The notes under the pieces are model-generated. The model was not told the DNA's origin. It did not search any database and was given only the letters and a program-made list of their open reading frames with translations. Below, one piece after another: positions 44,170-56,010 of a stretch of DNA of 64,000 nucleotides. Made by a program: the position numbers and the translations under genes. Location of the stretch: contig OZ038397.1 of assembly GCA_964036045.1 (NCBI GenBank), forward strand, positions 22,007,232 through 22,071,231. The letters are read 5' to 3'. The DNA comes from Eutreptiella sp. 'Long Island Sound 2002'. Lineage: Eukaryota > Euglenozoa > Euglenophyceae > Eutreptiales > Eutreptiaceae. The number at the start of each line of letters is the position of its first letter. The stretch's first letter is position 1.

Positions 44170-46104
44170 TAAGTGCATCTGTATTCCACATGGGGGGGGG
44201 GGACATAAATGCTAGGTCTGGTATGAGGGGCCGGGGGGGTGCCACAAAGGGTGAGGGAGTACGCCGGTTGGTACTTCCGGGGGTGCGTGTTGGGCTGGGG
44301 GGGGGGGGTGCCATGCAGGCGATCACCAACCGGCCAGAACAACGTTCCTTTTTTTTTTTGCTGTCTTGCCCTTTGCCTTTCCACAGAGGCACGTGCACTC
44401 CCATGTGCATCAGGCCCGGTGCTGGTGGTACCTTTCATGTGTTCAACGGCCCGTCAGGAAGCGTTAAAGGGCATTGACCGGACATGACGTGATGCTGCGA
44501 CAGGGCCGGCCCTCAGGCGTTGTTGCACGATGGGGCAATCGGGTGGCGGAAGGACGGATGAAGACTGGAGGTCGCGGAGGGTTATACAAGACGCCAACAG
44601 CAGGGGCCAAAAGGGGGAGGGCTCATTGGGGGGGGGGGGGGGATTGGCGGCTGTTTGGTCACGGTATAGTACACTGGAGGGCGGGGCTGTGTGCATCAAA
44701 GCTCAGGAAGTACGACGCGTGCGCTCCCGTTTGGGTTTGCAGGAGGGCATTGCGGCCGCATTGCGGACCGCCACAATCGGGGGAAAGCATTTCTGGTGCG
44801 TGCCGGTCTGCCCCTTGGCGTCCCCCCCCCCCCCCCCCCGCCGCTGGGCCGGCGGTGCGCTTTTTTTTGGGGGGGGGGGCGGGGGGCGGGGTTTGGCACA
44901 AGGCCGTGGGGGTTGGCTCTGTCAGTCTGTGGCGGCGCCTATTGGCCTCTCGCCCTTGAACCTTCTGCTATGACAAGCAGGCCTCCGCACTACTGCGGGC
45001 ATCCGCACTGCCGCGGGCATCCACCTGCCCTTGGGGGGGGGGGGGGGAATCCAGAGTGCAACTTCTGCCCGCGGGGGTGGGGGCGGGGGGGGGGGGGGCT
45101 GAGCCAAGGAGGCGGCACCGCCGCCACGTCCTCCACACCGCCGTGTAGGCGCAACGGGCGTCCGGCGCGACGGCCTTTGCGCAACCTGCTCTTGTCGATG
45201 GGGGTCGTTTGTGAAGGGGCCGGGGGAGAGGCGAGGCGGGCGAGTGCAGTGGTGTGGGTGCCCCGCCCCCCCGGCCGCCACACGGATGTGCAACGCAGGG
45301 CCGGGGGGTTCCGGTCGTGGTACACACAAAGGGCGGGGGTTTCGGCGGGGGTCGATTTCGAGGGTAAATATTGCGTTTTTCGGATCTGGTGCCGAACTCA
45401 GGACCCCCCCCCCCCCCCAAAAAAAGGGCAAACGGTTGTGCCATTCGGGCCATTCCTTCCAGCGAGGCCCCTCCTCTGATGAGGCATCCGGTTTTTGTGT
45501 TGCACAATCCCGGGCACTGCGCCCGCGGAGTTGGTGGTGGGGCGTGGCCCGTGTGCCGCAGGCGACGTCCCGGGCACCGCCGGGTCCCTGCATCCCTCGT
45601 CTGCCGGTCTGTCTTTGCCTCCCCCCCCCCCCCCAAAACGCGGTCCAACGCGAAGGCACTCCGCGGCGGACCCGCGCCGCAACCGGCCCCTCCGGGACTC
45701 AGCGGCTCTTGCGGCCGCCGCGCGTGTGCCCGAGTCGTGTCCCGCGATCCCGTGGCCCCTGGCACCAGCGCGAACGCCTCGGAGCCGTCGCAAAACCGCT
45801 CGCCAACGGTCGGGCGGTCCTTCGGGTGATGTTTCACAGGAACAACGCTCTCCACGACCCTCTTCGCTGGCCATGAGCCGTGGGGCAGAGCGGCGGGTGA
45901 GGAGGCGTGGAGGGCGGCACAGGACCGTGCGTGGGGCGCGAAAGGGGCCAGCCCTTGACCCGAAACCGCCAAAAACCGCTCGCCGACCGCTGCTGTCGGA
46001 TGCCGCCGCCGGCCCTCAACTTGCCGCCGGTTGCGCCACCCAACGCCCGGGGCCGTCACTGCCCCCGGCGCTCAAGACGCGGGACGCCCGCTCCCCCCAG
46101 GCCC
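44170..46104. other. Very GC-rich DNA with many G and C runs, no convincing gene
   Basis: Runs of 10 or more G or C occur near 44186, 44300, 44629, 44821, 44867, 45035, 45093, 45407 and 45621. Overlapping long frames on both strands (for example minus 44968-46059) follow composition and show no domain. Strong G-quadruplex potential. Confidence 0.5.
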
Positions 46105-48155
46105 TCACACGGGCCCCCTCCCTGACGCTTGCGGCCCCCCTTTGCCCTCCGGGGGGGCCCGGGGCCGCGCCACCTGCGTTGGCGCCAGGCCCTTCCCCTG
46201 CGGATGGCCGTGCACCCCCGGCGGGCCACCCTTCCCCGGGTGCGGACCCCGCGGGCTCGGGGGGCCGCGCGTTGGGCCCGGGCCCGGGCTGAGCCTCTGC
46301 GGCGGGCCCGGCGCCGCGCCCTGTGAGCCCGGCGCCGCGCCCTGTGAGCCCGGCGCCGCGCCCGCCGAGGGCGGGCCGCGGGGCGGGGGGGGGCCGTGCG
46401 GCGCCGGCGGCATCGATGGGCCTCCGGACGGCCGGCGCGCGGTGACGGACGCGGGGCTGCCGTGCGGGCGGCCGTGCGGCGGGTGCCCGTGGGACGGGGG
46501 GCTGAGCGGGCTGCCCCCGGGGGGCGTGCCGAACGCCGCGGGTCCGTACCCAGACGGGGGGCGGCGCTCGTCCCCGACGGAGGGGCGGGGGCTGACGCTG
46601 CGGCGGTCGGGGGGGCCGGGGCTGAGGCCGCGGGGGTCGGAGGGGCGGGGGGTGAGGCCGCGGGGGTCGGAGGGGCGGGGGCTGAGGCTGCCGGAGCTGG
46701 AGGTGACGCTGGGCGCCAGGATGGTGTCCTTCAGGTCCTTCTTCCCCAGGATGTACTTGGCAATGGACCAGTGCTCCCGGTGCTGCATCTTGGTAATCAC
46801 AGCCCACACCTGTGCACATGCGACATCACCGCATGCCGAGCCAATGCCTCTGGCAGGGAAGTATTGCAACGGGGGGACCCGGGGGGGGGGGGGGGTCTGG
46901 GACCCAAAAGTTGGTGTACCACCGGGGGAAAAAATTTAAGAGGTTTTTTTTTTTGGAATGACCAAAATTAAGGGGGTAAAAAATTGGGATTGCTCCTTAG
47001 AAATGAAGGAAAAGTTTGGTATGAGGTCCCTTGCTGCTGCTTCCTAGTGGATGTTCATTGTGGATTCCGGGTGGGCTCTGGATGGTTGCTGTTATTTCCG
47101 GGTGGGCTCTGGATGGTTGGTGTTATTTGCTGGTGCCCTCTATGTTACGCATTCGCACTGCATGCAGCACACAGGAAACCCTCCCTGCAGCCCGTGTTTG
47201 ATGTACACAGTATTATACAGAGAATCCTTAAAATTGAAGGAGAAATTTGGTACGAGGGAGGGCTTCGAAATTTGTCCAAATCAATTTTCTCACCGCCTAA
47301 CCCCCCCCCCCCCGGTAACAAAGATGGCGCCACCAGATGTCCCCTGTGGTTTCGTTTTGTCCCACGATGGTCAATTTGGTCTGGAGGGGGTGGGGGGGGG
47401 GGGGGGGGACCCCCCCCTCCTCCTCTGGTGTACGGGCATTCTGATACCCCCCGTCTCGGGGGGTTGTGGAACCGACAAAACCGGAGGCCGCCGCACCGGC
47501 TGACAGTTGGTCCAAAGGCCCAGAAGAAATCCGCCGCTGGCGCCAGTCGGGCGCGCCCGGCCAACAGCCGAGTCGCGTTGGTTGGAGTGTCGGTGCGCCG
47601 GGGCGGGTCACCGGCTGTTGTTCTGAGAAGGGCGTTGTTCTCGTAAAAAGAGGGGGGGGGGGGGCTACAATTCCCCTGTTTCTAGATAATGTATTTTCAG
47701 GCACACCCGAACTGTGTTGGATCGGCTGCTGAAGGGCGATGGTCCAGGAGCGATGTCTCACCGCAGTATCGTCTGCCCCCAAAGTGCTGCTGCCCTCCAC
47801 CTGCCCACGGGATGGCAGCCCCCCACCCCCCACCCCCGCCCTCCATCCGCACCTCGCCGGTACCCCCCCCCCCGCGTGGAGGTGCCCGCAAGCGCATGCG
47901 GCGCACAGCACAACCGCATCCGGGGACCGGCCGCAGGCGCACCTCCTGCTCGTTCACCTCGACGCCCCTGCGGAAGTACTCCTCGTCGCGCTCCCACATC
48001 CGCCGCTCCGTCTCCTTCTTATCCTCCCACTCCTCGGCCCGGAGCCGCGTGAGCCCCGTCTCGTAGCGCTCCAACTCCTCGAGCCGCGTGACCTCCTTCT
48101 TGAAGGCGATGACGAGCGGATCCTTCGCGTCGGCCCCGCCCTCCGGACCGCCCAT
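46105..48155 (-). CDS. Two-exon proline-rich protein of unknown function
   Basis: Exon 1 (48155-47943, 71 codons) starts MGGPEGGADAKDPLVIAF and is a charged helix (VTRLEELERYETGLTRLRAE). It ends at a GT donor in phase 0. Exon 2 (46809-46105) begins after a CACAG acceptor, also in phase 0, with VWAVITKMQHREHWSIAKYI, LGKKDLKDTILAPSVTSSSG, then about 170 residues rich in Pro, Gly and Arg with repeats of SPRPSDPRGL and the heptad PGSQGAA. The joining of the two exons is inferred from matching phase, strand and distance; other exons may lie in the 1.13-kb intron. I do not recognise the family. The proline-rich tail suggests a disordered or protein-binding region. Confidence 0.5.
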
Positions 48156-50848
48156 CACCAGCCACGATTCTTTGTTGCCTGGGGTCCGGGGCCGCGTTGC
48201 AGTGGAGGGAGAAGGGGCCCGGACGGGGGGGTGTCACGCGTGGCCAAGAAGGCGGTTGGCAAGACGCTCCGGGCCGGTTACTGTCGGTTATGAACGCCGT
48301 TGAGGCACAGGGTACCTCCCCCTCCGTTTCAGTTCACAGAACAGACCCACTGGCGCACAGCCGACCACAGGACTGTGACTGGGGGCGGGGCAAACCCTCA
48401 ATGGTATCCCCCGCCCCCGCCGCCGTGGGATGCGGATGTTGAACGCTCACCGTGGCCCCTCAAGGCACAGTCTTCAGTGCTCACGGCGTAGTAGCCCCTA
48501 AGCCCCGAAAAGAGCACGCGACGCGAGGCAGTGCTGTCCATGAAACGGAGGGGTGTCGTGCTTCTCCGCTCGAGGGCTGCGTAAGGCCTTGGGATGGCAG
48601 CAGCACGTCGTTCAACGTGGGCAGAAGGTCTGCGAGTGACAATGCCATGGAGGCCTCGTGACAAGAGCCGAGTGTCGCTGACGTCCGTGCTAAAGTCTGT
48701 CCCTGGCGTGTTCAATCCTGTCTCTCTCCCATGCCGGAGCCTGCGTCTTCTGACTCGAAGGACACCGCTCGGGCCCGCAAGCGGCTGTCACTGACATCTG
48801 TGCTGCATTCACCCTCCCCCCCCTCCCCTCCCTTGAACTGCCCCGCGGGCAGGGATGCATTGGAAGGGGGGGAGGTACCCCCCCCCCCCCCCCCCTCAGG
48901 GCCCCCGGCCTATGCCCAGCCACTGTCTCCCTGACGCCAAGTGCCAGCTTCAATGGCAATTTGTAACCGACAGTAACCGCCCCCAACCGCTTTGGCAACC
49001 TCCTCCAACCGCCTGTCTAACCGCTGCTGGGGCCGCCTCTGAGGCCCCTTCCTTCTAATGCATCCCTTCCCGCGGGGTGGGATGATGCGACCTCAACGGA
49101 CAACCCAAAATCCCTCGGATGCAGGCCGAACTCCGCCCGCAGGTCGTCAGGCTCCGGCGGCCCGCGCTTTTTGTTGTTTGGATGCGGCTCCCTCCCCATC
49201 TCTGCCATTCGGTCTGTGCCATGCCCGGACAACGCCGTGCTAGTACAATGCAGCCGCACAGCATTCACAATCCCCAAGGAGCCCCTCCTACCCCCCGCCC
49301 CCCTTGCAAACTCCCGGGTTAGCGCGCGACGGTCTCCCGGGTGGGAGGGGGAGATTGCAAGGGGGGGGAGTTTGCAAGGGCTTCAATTGGTCGGTAGGCT
49401 GAGCTGGATGTCCCCGCCATAGACACTTCCAGCCATTGTTCTTCAGCAAGTTCACAGCAGTGCGTCCGGGTTTTTGCTAGGCGACTGTCCCGGTGCTTCC
49501 GCCCGTGTTCGCTTGTCCCTACCTTCCATATGTACACTGTCGTACCCAAGTTTGCGGGAGTTTGCAAGGGGGGGGGGGGGGGACCTGGCTGACCAAACGC
49601 AAGCAGCAAGCAGCAACACTTCACGTGTCCGTCTTGCCAATATCTCTGTCCCAACGCTTGGGGCTCACCCCGACTGTAGCCATCTGTTGCATTGCCACAT
49701 GGCCTCCCCAAATCCAGAGTTCATCCAAATCCAAAGCCGCCAGTAGCGACCGAGGGGCAAATGCGTTCTTGAACGGCAGGCGATCAGTCGCGGTAGAGTC
49801 ACCGGCCCCAATCATCCATGCTGGCGTGTTTGGTCCGCCCCCAAGAGGGGCAGGCGTAACGCCTCCGCACGAACCTGTGCACGGTTCCAGGCCCTCTTCC
49901 AAACGGCATCAGGATTGCATCCAGTTTGGGCTCCATAAATCGGACTGGATGTGATTGGTGTTGAGAGGAGGGGAAAAATTGGTGTGGGAGGAAGGATGAC
50001 TGCAGATCCGCTGAGACATGTGGCCACAGTAAAGCACTGCACACGGGGGGGGTCTGCAGTTCAGTTCTAGACACCAACCCCCGCGGCGTGGGCAGGGGGG
50101 TCCGGGAGGGGGGGGGGGGGGTTGAAAATCTTTCTCCATTTTGGGGGCATTTTTGATTTTCCCCATTTCATGCTGAGCATTTTGAATATACACGAGTGGG
50201 GTGAAATCACCTCGCAGAGGTTGTTAGATCAAAGCCAGGCAGGCGTATATAAGGGGAAAACGCCACATACCCCCCATTTTGGGCCTTTTTGGGCTTATTC
50301 GCGTACCCTACCCCTAGGGGTTGAATTGTTAGTTTAACCCCTTGTAAAATCATTATTTTGTCCAATAAGCGCATCCCCCAATCAGTTTTTGGTCCGGACC
50401 CCCCCAGACCCCCCACTTGAAACCCACTTTTTTAAGCTTTTGAGGGGGGGTGGGGGGGGTGGGTGGGGGGGGAGGGGGGTCAAAAAATGACTCCCCCTTT
50501 TTTTGGGTCGAAAATCATGAATCTTTTGGTTTTTTCGATTTTGAGCCGAAAAAGTGTTTCCGGGTCCCGACTCCATGGGGTTTGTATGGGGCGGAGTGGG
50601 ACAAGCGCTTTTGCAGTTTATGCACTTTTCAGCCATTTTTGCTATGTTGGCGGTTTTGGCGACCTCGGTGACCCTGTGGTACCCACTCTGAGGGGTGTGA
50701 GTGGGGATGTTGTGACGGTATATGCCTACTAGGATACGAAAGGACGTTTTTTGCAGTCTGTAGCCTTGTATAGGGCCGGTCAAAACCCGTGCCAAAAATG
50801 CGAAATGACTGTTTCCACCAATAATGGCCTAGTGAATGGGCCCGTGCA
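48156..50848. other. Intergenic region, no convincing gene
   Basis: Short overlapping frames only. G or C runs lie near 48883, 49567, 50107 and 50445. The GGGAGTTTGCAAGG word recurs near 49368 and 49557. A TATATAAG word at 50246 has no good frame downstream. Confidence 0.4.
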
Positions 50849-51400
50849 CAACCTGCTTACGCTGTTTTTCACCTTGGGTAGCTCAAAAATCGAAGTTTTC
50901 CAAACTCATTTTTTTGATATTGTAATCACCTACAATGACTATCCACGGTATGTAAAGCATGTTTTAGCCCGTATTTACGTGTTTTTCACCTTATTTGGGT
51001 GGGGGGCGGCCGGGGGGGGGGGGGGCTCCCAAGGGATTGGTACACAACCTGCTTATGTAGTTTTTCACCCTGGGCAGCTCAAAAATCGAAGTTTTTGAAA
51101 CTTATTTTTTTGATACCATGATCACCTAAAATGACAATCCAAGGTATGTAAAGCATGTTTTAGGCCGTATTCATGTTTATCACCCTATTTGGGTATTGGG
51201 TGCAGGGGGGGGGGGGGGTCAAACGGGATTGGTACACAACCTGCTTCTGCAGTTTTTCAGCCTGTATAGCTCAAATCGAAGTTTCCGAAACTTATTTTTA
51301 TGATATTGTGATCACCTAAAATGACTATCCAAATACTTAAAGCATGTTTTAGCCCGTATTTATGTAGGTTTTACCCTATTTTGGGTGTGTGTTGCTTGGG
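50849..51400. repeat. 193-bp tandem repeat, about 2.9 copies
   Basis: Copies start at about 50849, 51042 and 51236 with CACAACCTGCTT, then share AGCTCAAAAATCGAAGTTTT, GATCACCTA, GTAAAGCATGTTTTAG and a G run. The copies are clearly diverged. Confidence 0.9.
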
Positions 51401-51717
51401 GTAGATTCTCTGCGAGGTGGACTTGCCGAAGGCAATAGAACTTGGTTTTACCACTCACAACGAATGAAAAACAGCACCGTATTCCAACAGGTGTACCTCT
51501 GAATCACCAAAGGCTTCCCGGTCAGCAGAAGAAGACACGTGGCACAGCATCCCCTAACTTATTGTGAGCATTTTGAATGTAAACAAGTGGGGGGAAATCA
51601 AGTGTGTTGCAAATTTTCCAAGCTTCCGGGCGCCGTTGGCGCCCAAGTTGCCAGTTTCAACCAGTCAAGTGGTATAGGTTGGGGGGTCCAGAGGGGGGGA
51701 GGGGTTGGGGTCAGGCC

Positions 51718-54700
51718 TCACAGGTAAGTGCCCCCGTGGCACTGCATGCCCATATCAGAACCGACCCTCACCAAACTTGTGGACAAGTCTGCCACATGAG
51801 GCTCTTCTGCGGCGTTTTGGACAATCCGGTGCAAGGCGGGGGGGGGGGGGAGGGCGGAGCAGACGCCATTGCCAAACAGGGCTTGGGTGCGGGGCGAGAA
51901 GCCAACCCTTCGAGGCCCTGATGGGCGTACACAAGCCCCAGCTGGACCTGACTTGTCCTCCTTCAAAAGCGTCGCCTTGCGGGTCTTGACGGTGTCTGCA
52001 ATGCCTCTGTTACACTTCATAAGCCGATCTGCGACGTGTCGAAGTTCCTGCAGGTCCTTCGCCATCGCCGCCATCTGCCGCAGCTTATTCTGGTGCTCCT
52101 TGATCAGGTCTGCCAGCTGCTTCTCCACATCCGACTTCCCCCCACTCAGGCTGTTCAACAACGCTTTCAAGTTGTCGATCTCTTCCTTAGAGGCTTGGAG
52201 CTCAGCCTGCAGGTGTGAGTTCTCATCCTTGCTTTGCTGCAGTGCATCCTCAAGACCAGCTTCGCGGGCCGCAGCATCCTCTGCTTCTTTCATCAGTTTG
52301 CGAATCTTCTCTTCCAGATTTTGCAGCCTTTCTTTGAGCTTGGTATTCTCGTCTTCCGATTGCTGCAAGCGCCCAGCCAGGTCTTGGTTCTCCGCTGCTG
52401 CCTGCTCGACGTCGCCATGCAGTTTGGCAATCTGCTCATCACGTGCCTCCAAATTGGTTTTCATTTCCTCCCGAAGGGCCTCCTTGTCGTCCTCGGCCCG
52501 CTGCAATCTTTCTCGCAACTCTGCTTCACGATCGCCTGCTTGCTTGATCTCCTCTTCGAGACCTGCGATCTGGCCGGCCAGCCCCGCACACTTCAGCTTC
52601 AGGTCCTCGTTCTCGTTCTCCGCCTTCTTCCACCGGTCCTTCAAATCGGCATTCTCATCCGCTGACCTCTTCAATTTGCCTTTCACATCTTCATTCTCAT
52701 TTTCCAACTGCTGCAATTGGCCCTTCAAGCCTTCAATCTGATCCTGTGCCTTCTTCAGCTTGGCTTCGAGGTCTTCATTCTCGTCCTCGGCCCTCCTCAG
52801 CTTGTCCCTCAGGTCCTCATTCTCCTCCTGCGCCTTCTTAAGTTTGTCTTCTGTCTTCCTGAGGTGGTCCCTCAGATCCTCATTCTCATCCTCCGACGTC
52901 TTGAGTTTGGCTCTGAGGTCTTCATTCTCGTCCTCAGCCCTCCTCAGCCTGTCCCTCAGATTTTGATTCTCTTCCTCCGCGTTCTTCAGTCTGTCTTCTG
53001 TCTTCTTGAGATGGTCCTTCAGATCTTCATTCTGATCCTCGGAATTCTTGAGCTTGGCCTTGAAGTGGTCAACTTCGTTCTCTGCCCTCTTCAACTCATC
53101 CCTCAGGTTTTGATTCTCCTCCTCGGCGTTCTTCAGTTTGTCTCCTGTCTTCCTGAGTCTCTCCTTCAAATCCTCGTTCTCGCCCTCCGTCTTCTTCAGC
53201 CTGTCCTTCAACTCCTCATTCTCGTCTTCTGATCTCTTACACTTGTCCTCCATCTTCGTCAGCCTATCCTTCAACTCCTCATTCTCATCCTCTGCCCTCT
53301 TACACTTGTCCTCCGCCTTCTTACATCTGTCAGTTAATTCTTCAACGTCATCCTGTGATTTCTTCAATCTGTCCTTCAAAGCTGCGTTCTCATTTTTCGC
53401 CTGGTCGAGTTTGTCCCTCAAGTCCTCGACCTCATCTTCTGCCTTCTTTCGTCTGTCCTCCGACTTCTTAAGTCTGTCTTGCAGTTCTTCAATGTCGCCC
53501 TCTGCCTTCTTCAATTTATCCTCCGATCTCTTCAGCCTGTCTCGCAAATCTTCATTCTCATCCGCCGCTTTTTGCATTGCATCCTGTGCTGCACTGAGTC
53601 TGTCCTTTAAATCTTTGTTCTCATCTTCTGCCTTCTGGAGACTGTCCTTCAGGTCTTCCTCCCGCTGTTGGGCCTCCTTAATCTGATCCTCCAATGCATT
53701 GACCCTCTTCTTCATCCTGTCGTTTTCATCCTTCAGGTCTTCGTTCTGGTCCTCTGACCTCCTCAAATTGTTCTTCAAATCTCGCTCCCTCTTCTGAGCT
53801 TCCTCGGCCTCATCCTCAAAAGCACGGATTTTCTTCTTCAACTTGTCGTTGTCATCCTCCAAGTCCAGATTCGCGTCCGCCATCGCGCGCATCTTCCGTT
53901 TACAATCATCCATCTCGTCCTGCAACTGCTGTCTCCAATCCTCCAGCGTATCAATGGTGCCCTTCAACTTCTCCGCTTCGTCCTGCAATCCCTGGTTCTT
54001 GTCTTCTAATGCCCCCACTTTCTTCTTCAACTTGTCCATCTCATCCCTCAGGTCCTGGTTCTCGTCCTCTGCTTTCTTCACCCTGCTCTTCAACTCTCGC
54101 TCCTTCTTTTCCGCCTCCTCAGCTCCATCTTCCAGGTTCTTGATCTTCTTCCCCAACCTGCTCGCATTGTCCTTGAGGGCATCGATCTCCCCTTCAGCCT
54201 CTTTCAATGCGGTTGCAAGATCGGCCTCCCGTTCTGCCGCCTTCTTGAGTTCGTCTTCCAAATCGTTGTTCTTGGCCTTTAGGCCTCCATTCGCGTCCTC
54301 CAGGTCCTTCACCCGCCCCTCCAAGTGTTTGTTTTTGTTATCCAGATCCTCGTTCTTGCCCAACAGATTTCGATTGTGTCTCAGGGCTTCGTCCAATTTG
54401 TTCTGCAGGTCGGCCTCTCGGGCAGCAGCCATGCTTTTCAGCTTGTCCAGTTCCGCCTGCAATGTACCATTGGCTTCCACCAACTGATTGATCTGGAGAG
54501 TGGGGTCGTCCACGAACACATCCAACTCCAACTCACCGACACCGTCCACATCCCCGCAGTGGGACACCTTGATGTCCACGTTGCCATCGTCCACGCGGTT
54601 GTAGTCTTGGGTGTGCACCTGAATGGCGGGCTCCGTATAGCCTGCGGACCCCGTTAGCTCAGCACGGGGTTTGAACCCGGGCGGGGTGGTGCGCCGCTTG

Positions 54701-54849
54701 TGTTGATGGCCTTTGTGGTAGGGCTGAGCCACTTCTTCATAATAGTAGCCCGTATCATCCTGTTGGCTGTATTGCCCACTGGATTGATCGTAGTCGTCAT
54801 ACACCGGCAATCCTCCGTACTCTTCTGTACCACGTACTCGATCACTCAT
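51718..54849 (-). CDS. Long coiled-coil protein
   Basis: The start chosen is the ATG at 54849, in the context GCCCACCATGA, giving 1043 residues; an upstream ATG at 54963 would add 38. Residues 1-115 are Tyr/Gln/Asp-rich and not helical-looking. From about 117 to 945 the protein is an almost unbroken coiled coil built of 14- and 21-residue blocks (two or three heptads) such as AEDENEDLRAKLK and KTEDKLKKAEEENQNLRD, with Leu every seventh residue and no prolines. The last 78 residues after KATLLKEDKSG are unlike the rest and overlap a G run; the last true exon may end there. It resembles structural proteins of cytoskeleton, basal body or Golgi matrix only by its coil; no specific family is recognised. 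Confidence 0.85.
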   Translation of the reverse strand: MSDRVRGTEEYGGLPVYDDYDQSSGQYSQQDDTGYYYEEVAQPYHKGHQHKRRTTPPGFKPRAELTGSAGYTEPAIQVHTQDYNRVDDGNVDIKVSHCGDVDGVGELELDVFVDDPTLQINQLVEANGTLQAELDKLKSMAAAREADLQNKLDEALRHNRNLLGKNEDLDNKNKHLEGRVKDLEDANGGLKAKNNDLEDELKKAAEREADLATALKEAEGEIDALKDNASRLGKKIKNLEDGAEEAEKKERELKSRVKKAEDENQDLRDEMDKLKKKVGALEDKNQGLQDEAEKLKGTIDTLEDWRQQLQDEMDDCKRKMRAMADANLDLEDDNDKLKKKIRAFEDEAEEAQKRERDLKNNLRRSEDQNEDLKDENDRMKKRVNALEDQIKEAQQREEDLKDSLQKAEDENKDLKDRLSAAQDAMQKAADENEDLRDRLKRSEDKLKKAEGDIEELQDRLKKSEDRRKKAEDEVEDLRDKLDQAKNENAALKDRLKKSQDDVEELTDRCKKAEDKCKRAEDENEELKDRLTKMEDKCKRSEDENEELKDRLKKTEGENEDLKERLRKTGDKLKNAEEENQNLRDELKRAENEVDHFKAKLKNSEDQNEDLKDHLKKTEDRLKNAEEENQNLRDRLRRAEDENEDLRAKLKTSEDENEDLRDHLRKTEDKLKKAQEENEDLRDKLRRAEDENEDLEAKLKKAQDQIEGLKGQLQQLENENEDVKGKLKRSADENADLKDRWKKAENENEDLKLKCAGLAGQIAGLEEEIKQAGDREAELRERLQRAEDDKEALREEMKTNLEARDEQIAKLHGDVEQAAAENQDLAGRLQQSEDENTKLKERLQNLEEKIRKLMKEAEDAAAREAGLEDALQQSKDENSHLQAELQASKEEIDNLKALLNSLSGGKSDVEKQLADLIKEHQNKLRQMAAMAKDLQELRHVADRLMKCNRGIADTVKTRKATLLKEDKSGPAGACVRPSGPRRVGFSPRTQALFGNGVCSALPPPPALHRIVQNAAEEPHVADLSTSLVRVGSDMGMQCHGGTYL

Positions 54850-54963
54850 GGTGGGCAAAATACCTTCCAGAACACAATGCGCAACACAACTACTAGGTAA
54901 CATAGCCTCCCCCGGATACTGAAACATAGGCACGTCAAACAAACGTCGGGTTTTGGGGGACAT

Positions 54964-55675
54964 TGTGGAATTTTTTCCAAGTATTCTGGGAGGGGGTAAA
55001 ATGCAGAGGGGGGGTTGGTAAATAGCTTGGGGGGGGGGGGGTCGTGCAGCCCTACTGCTGTTGCCAAAGTTGCCATGTACTACAATGGGGCATGGTCGGC
55101 ATTTAGATGGTGTTCCATTTATAGTCGCTAGGGTTGCACCTCATGCCTAGTCCAAGCCGCGTGTATGTGCGACTTGCTGTACAGAGCAAACTATTAGAGA
55201 GGAACAAACCCGTCTTGCAAAATCAAAACAACGACTCAATTCTCCTTTGGGCGCGCTCAATTTTCCACCACAGACCCATGCGGTTGTCACTAGCATGAAG
55301 CAGCGGGAACAATGGCTGCAACCAACGACAATAGCAATGAGGGAATTCTGTGTGTCTTCAAAATGACGGTGGATGTGCTGGCCCTTAAGCCCGGAGAGCA
55401 AGTTCAGCTGTTTCGGATGAAGAGGGACAACAACAAAGGCTTTTTCTCTAAGAAATGCAACTTTGAAGCCTTTGGACCATTTCGTGCTTTGTGTTGAGGG
55501 GCCTAGTGTTGAGGGAGGTGTTATGGGTCTATCATACATTGCCCACATGTTCGCGCAGCAATGGACATTGTACCACATGATCACTTGGTGAACGGCCCAT
55601 ATTTTTTGAGCATTTTTGGCGAAGCTTGCACATCCGGGGAGCCACGATCTTGCACTCGGAAACGGGGCTACGTGT
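54964..55675. other. Intergenic region, no firm gene
   Basis: A 61-codon plus-strand frame at about 55312-55497 (starts MAATNDNSNEG) looks mildly coding, and the opposite strand is also open. Neither has a recognisable domain. Confidence 0.3.
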
Positions 55676-55800
55676 GGTAGGCGGTCCGCGGATCAGTGAT
55701 CCGCGGGGGTCCAAACCCCCCCCCCTTCCCCCCCACCAGATTATCCGCGGATCACGGATCACCCACCCCATAAACACCCCCCCCTTGCCTAGCAAAATGA
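55676..55800. repeat. GATC-rich dispersed repeat, copy 1
   Basis: It contains GGATCAGTGATCCGCGGG, C runs, and GGATCACCCACCCCATAAAC. The related block at 57325-57440 shares GGATCACCCACCCGATAAAC, a preceding purine/C-run pattern and GATCCGCGG- or GATCCACGG-type words. Possibly the two are ends of one unit or two copies of a short element. Confidence 0.65.
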
Positions 55801-55977
55801 TCCGCAATTTTCCGGATCACTAATTCGGACACGTGGACAGTCCTAGGGGCTGGTGAAGACACTCCTAGGGGCCCAAGAACCCGCTTAAAGTACGACAACA
55901 CCAACCAAAGCACTTCACGGCTGAGACCAGGCACATTGTCCATGTACTTCAAGTACACTGATAGGGGGTGCCCACCG

Positions 55978-56010
55978 TCGCAAGCGGTCGCAGGCGGTCG
56001 CAAGCGCTTG
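55978..56010. repeat. Short 10-bp GC-rich tandem repeat
   Basis: Three units of the type GCGGTCGCAG. The same unit recurs five times at 56816-56863. Confidence 0.7.

Noticed and set aside
44968-46059. 363-codon minus-strand frame in the GC-rich region
   Set aside because: Overlapped by long frames in other phases and strands, crosses G/C runs, and has no domain.
46031-46971. Plus-strand frames opposite the Pro-rich exon
   Set aside because: Shadow of GC-rich coding sequence on the minus strand; Gly/Arg/Pro low complexity only.
50246-50253. TATA box TATATAAG as a promoter
   Set aside because: No supported gene starts downstream on the plus strand.
51869-54657. Leu/Ser/Phe-rich plus-strand frames at the coiled-coil gene
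   Set aside because: Antisense of heptad-repeat codons; the minus strand has the sensible protein and start.
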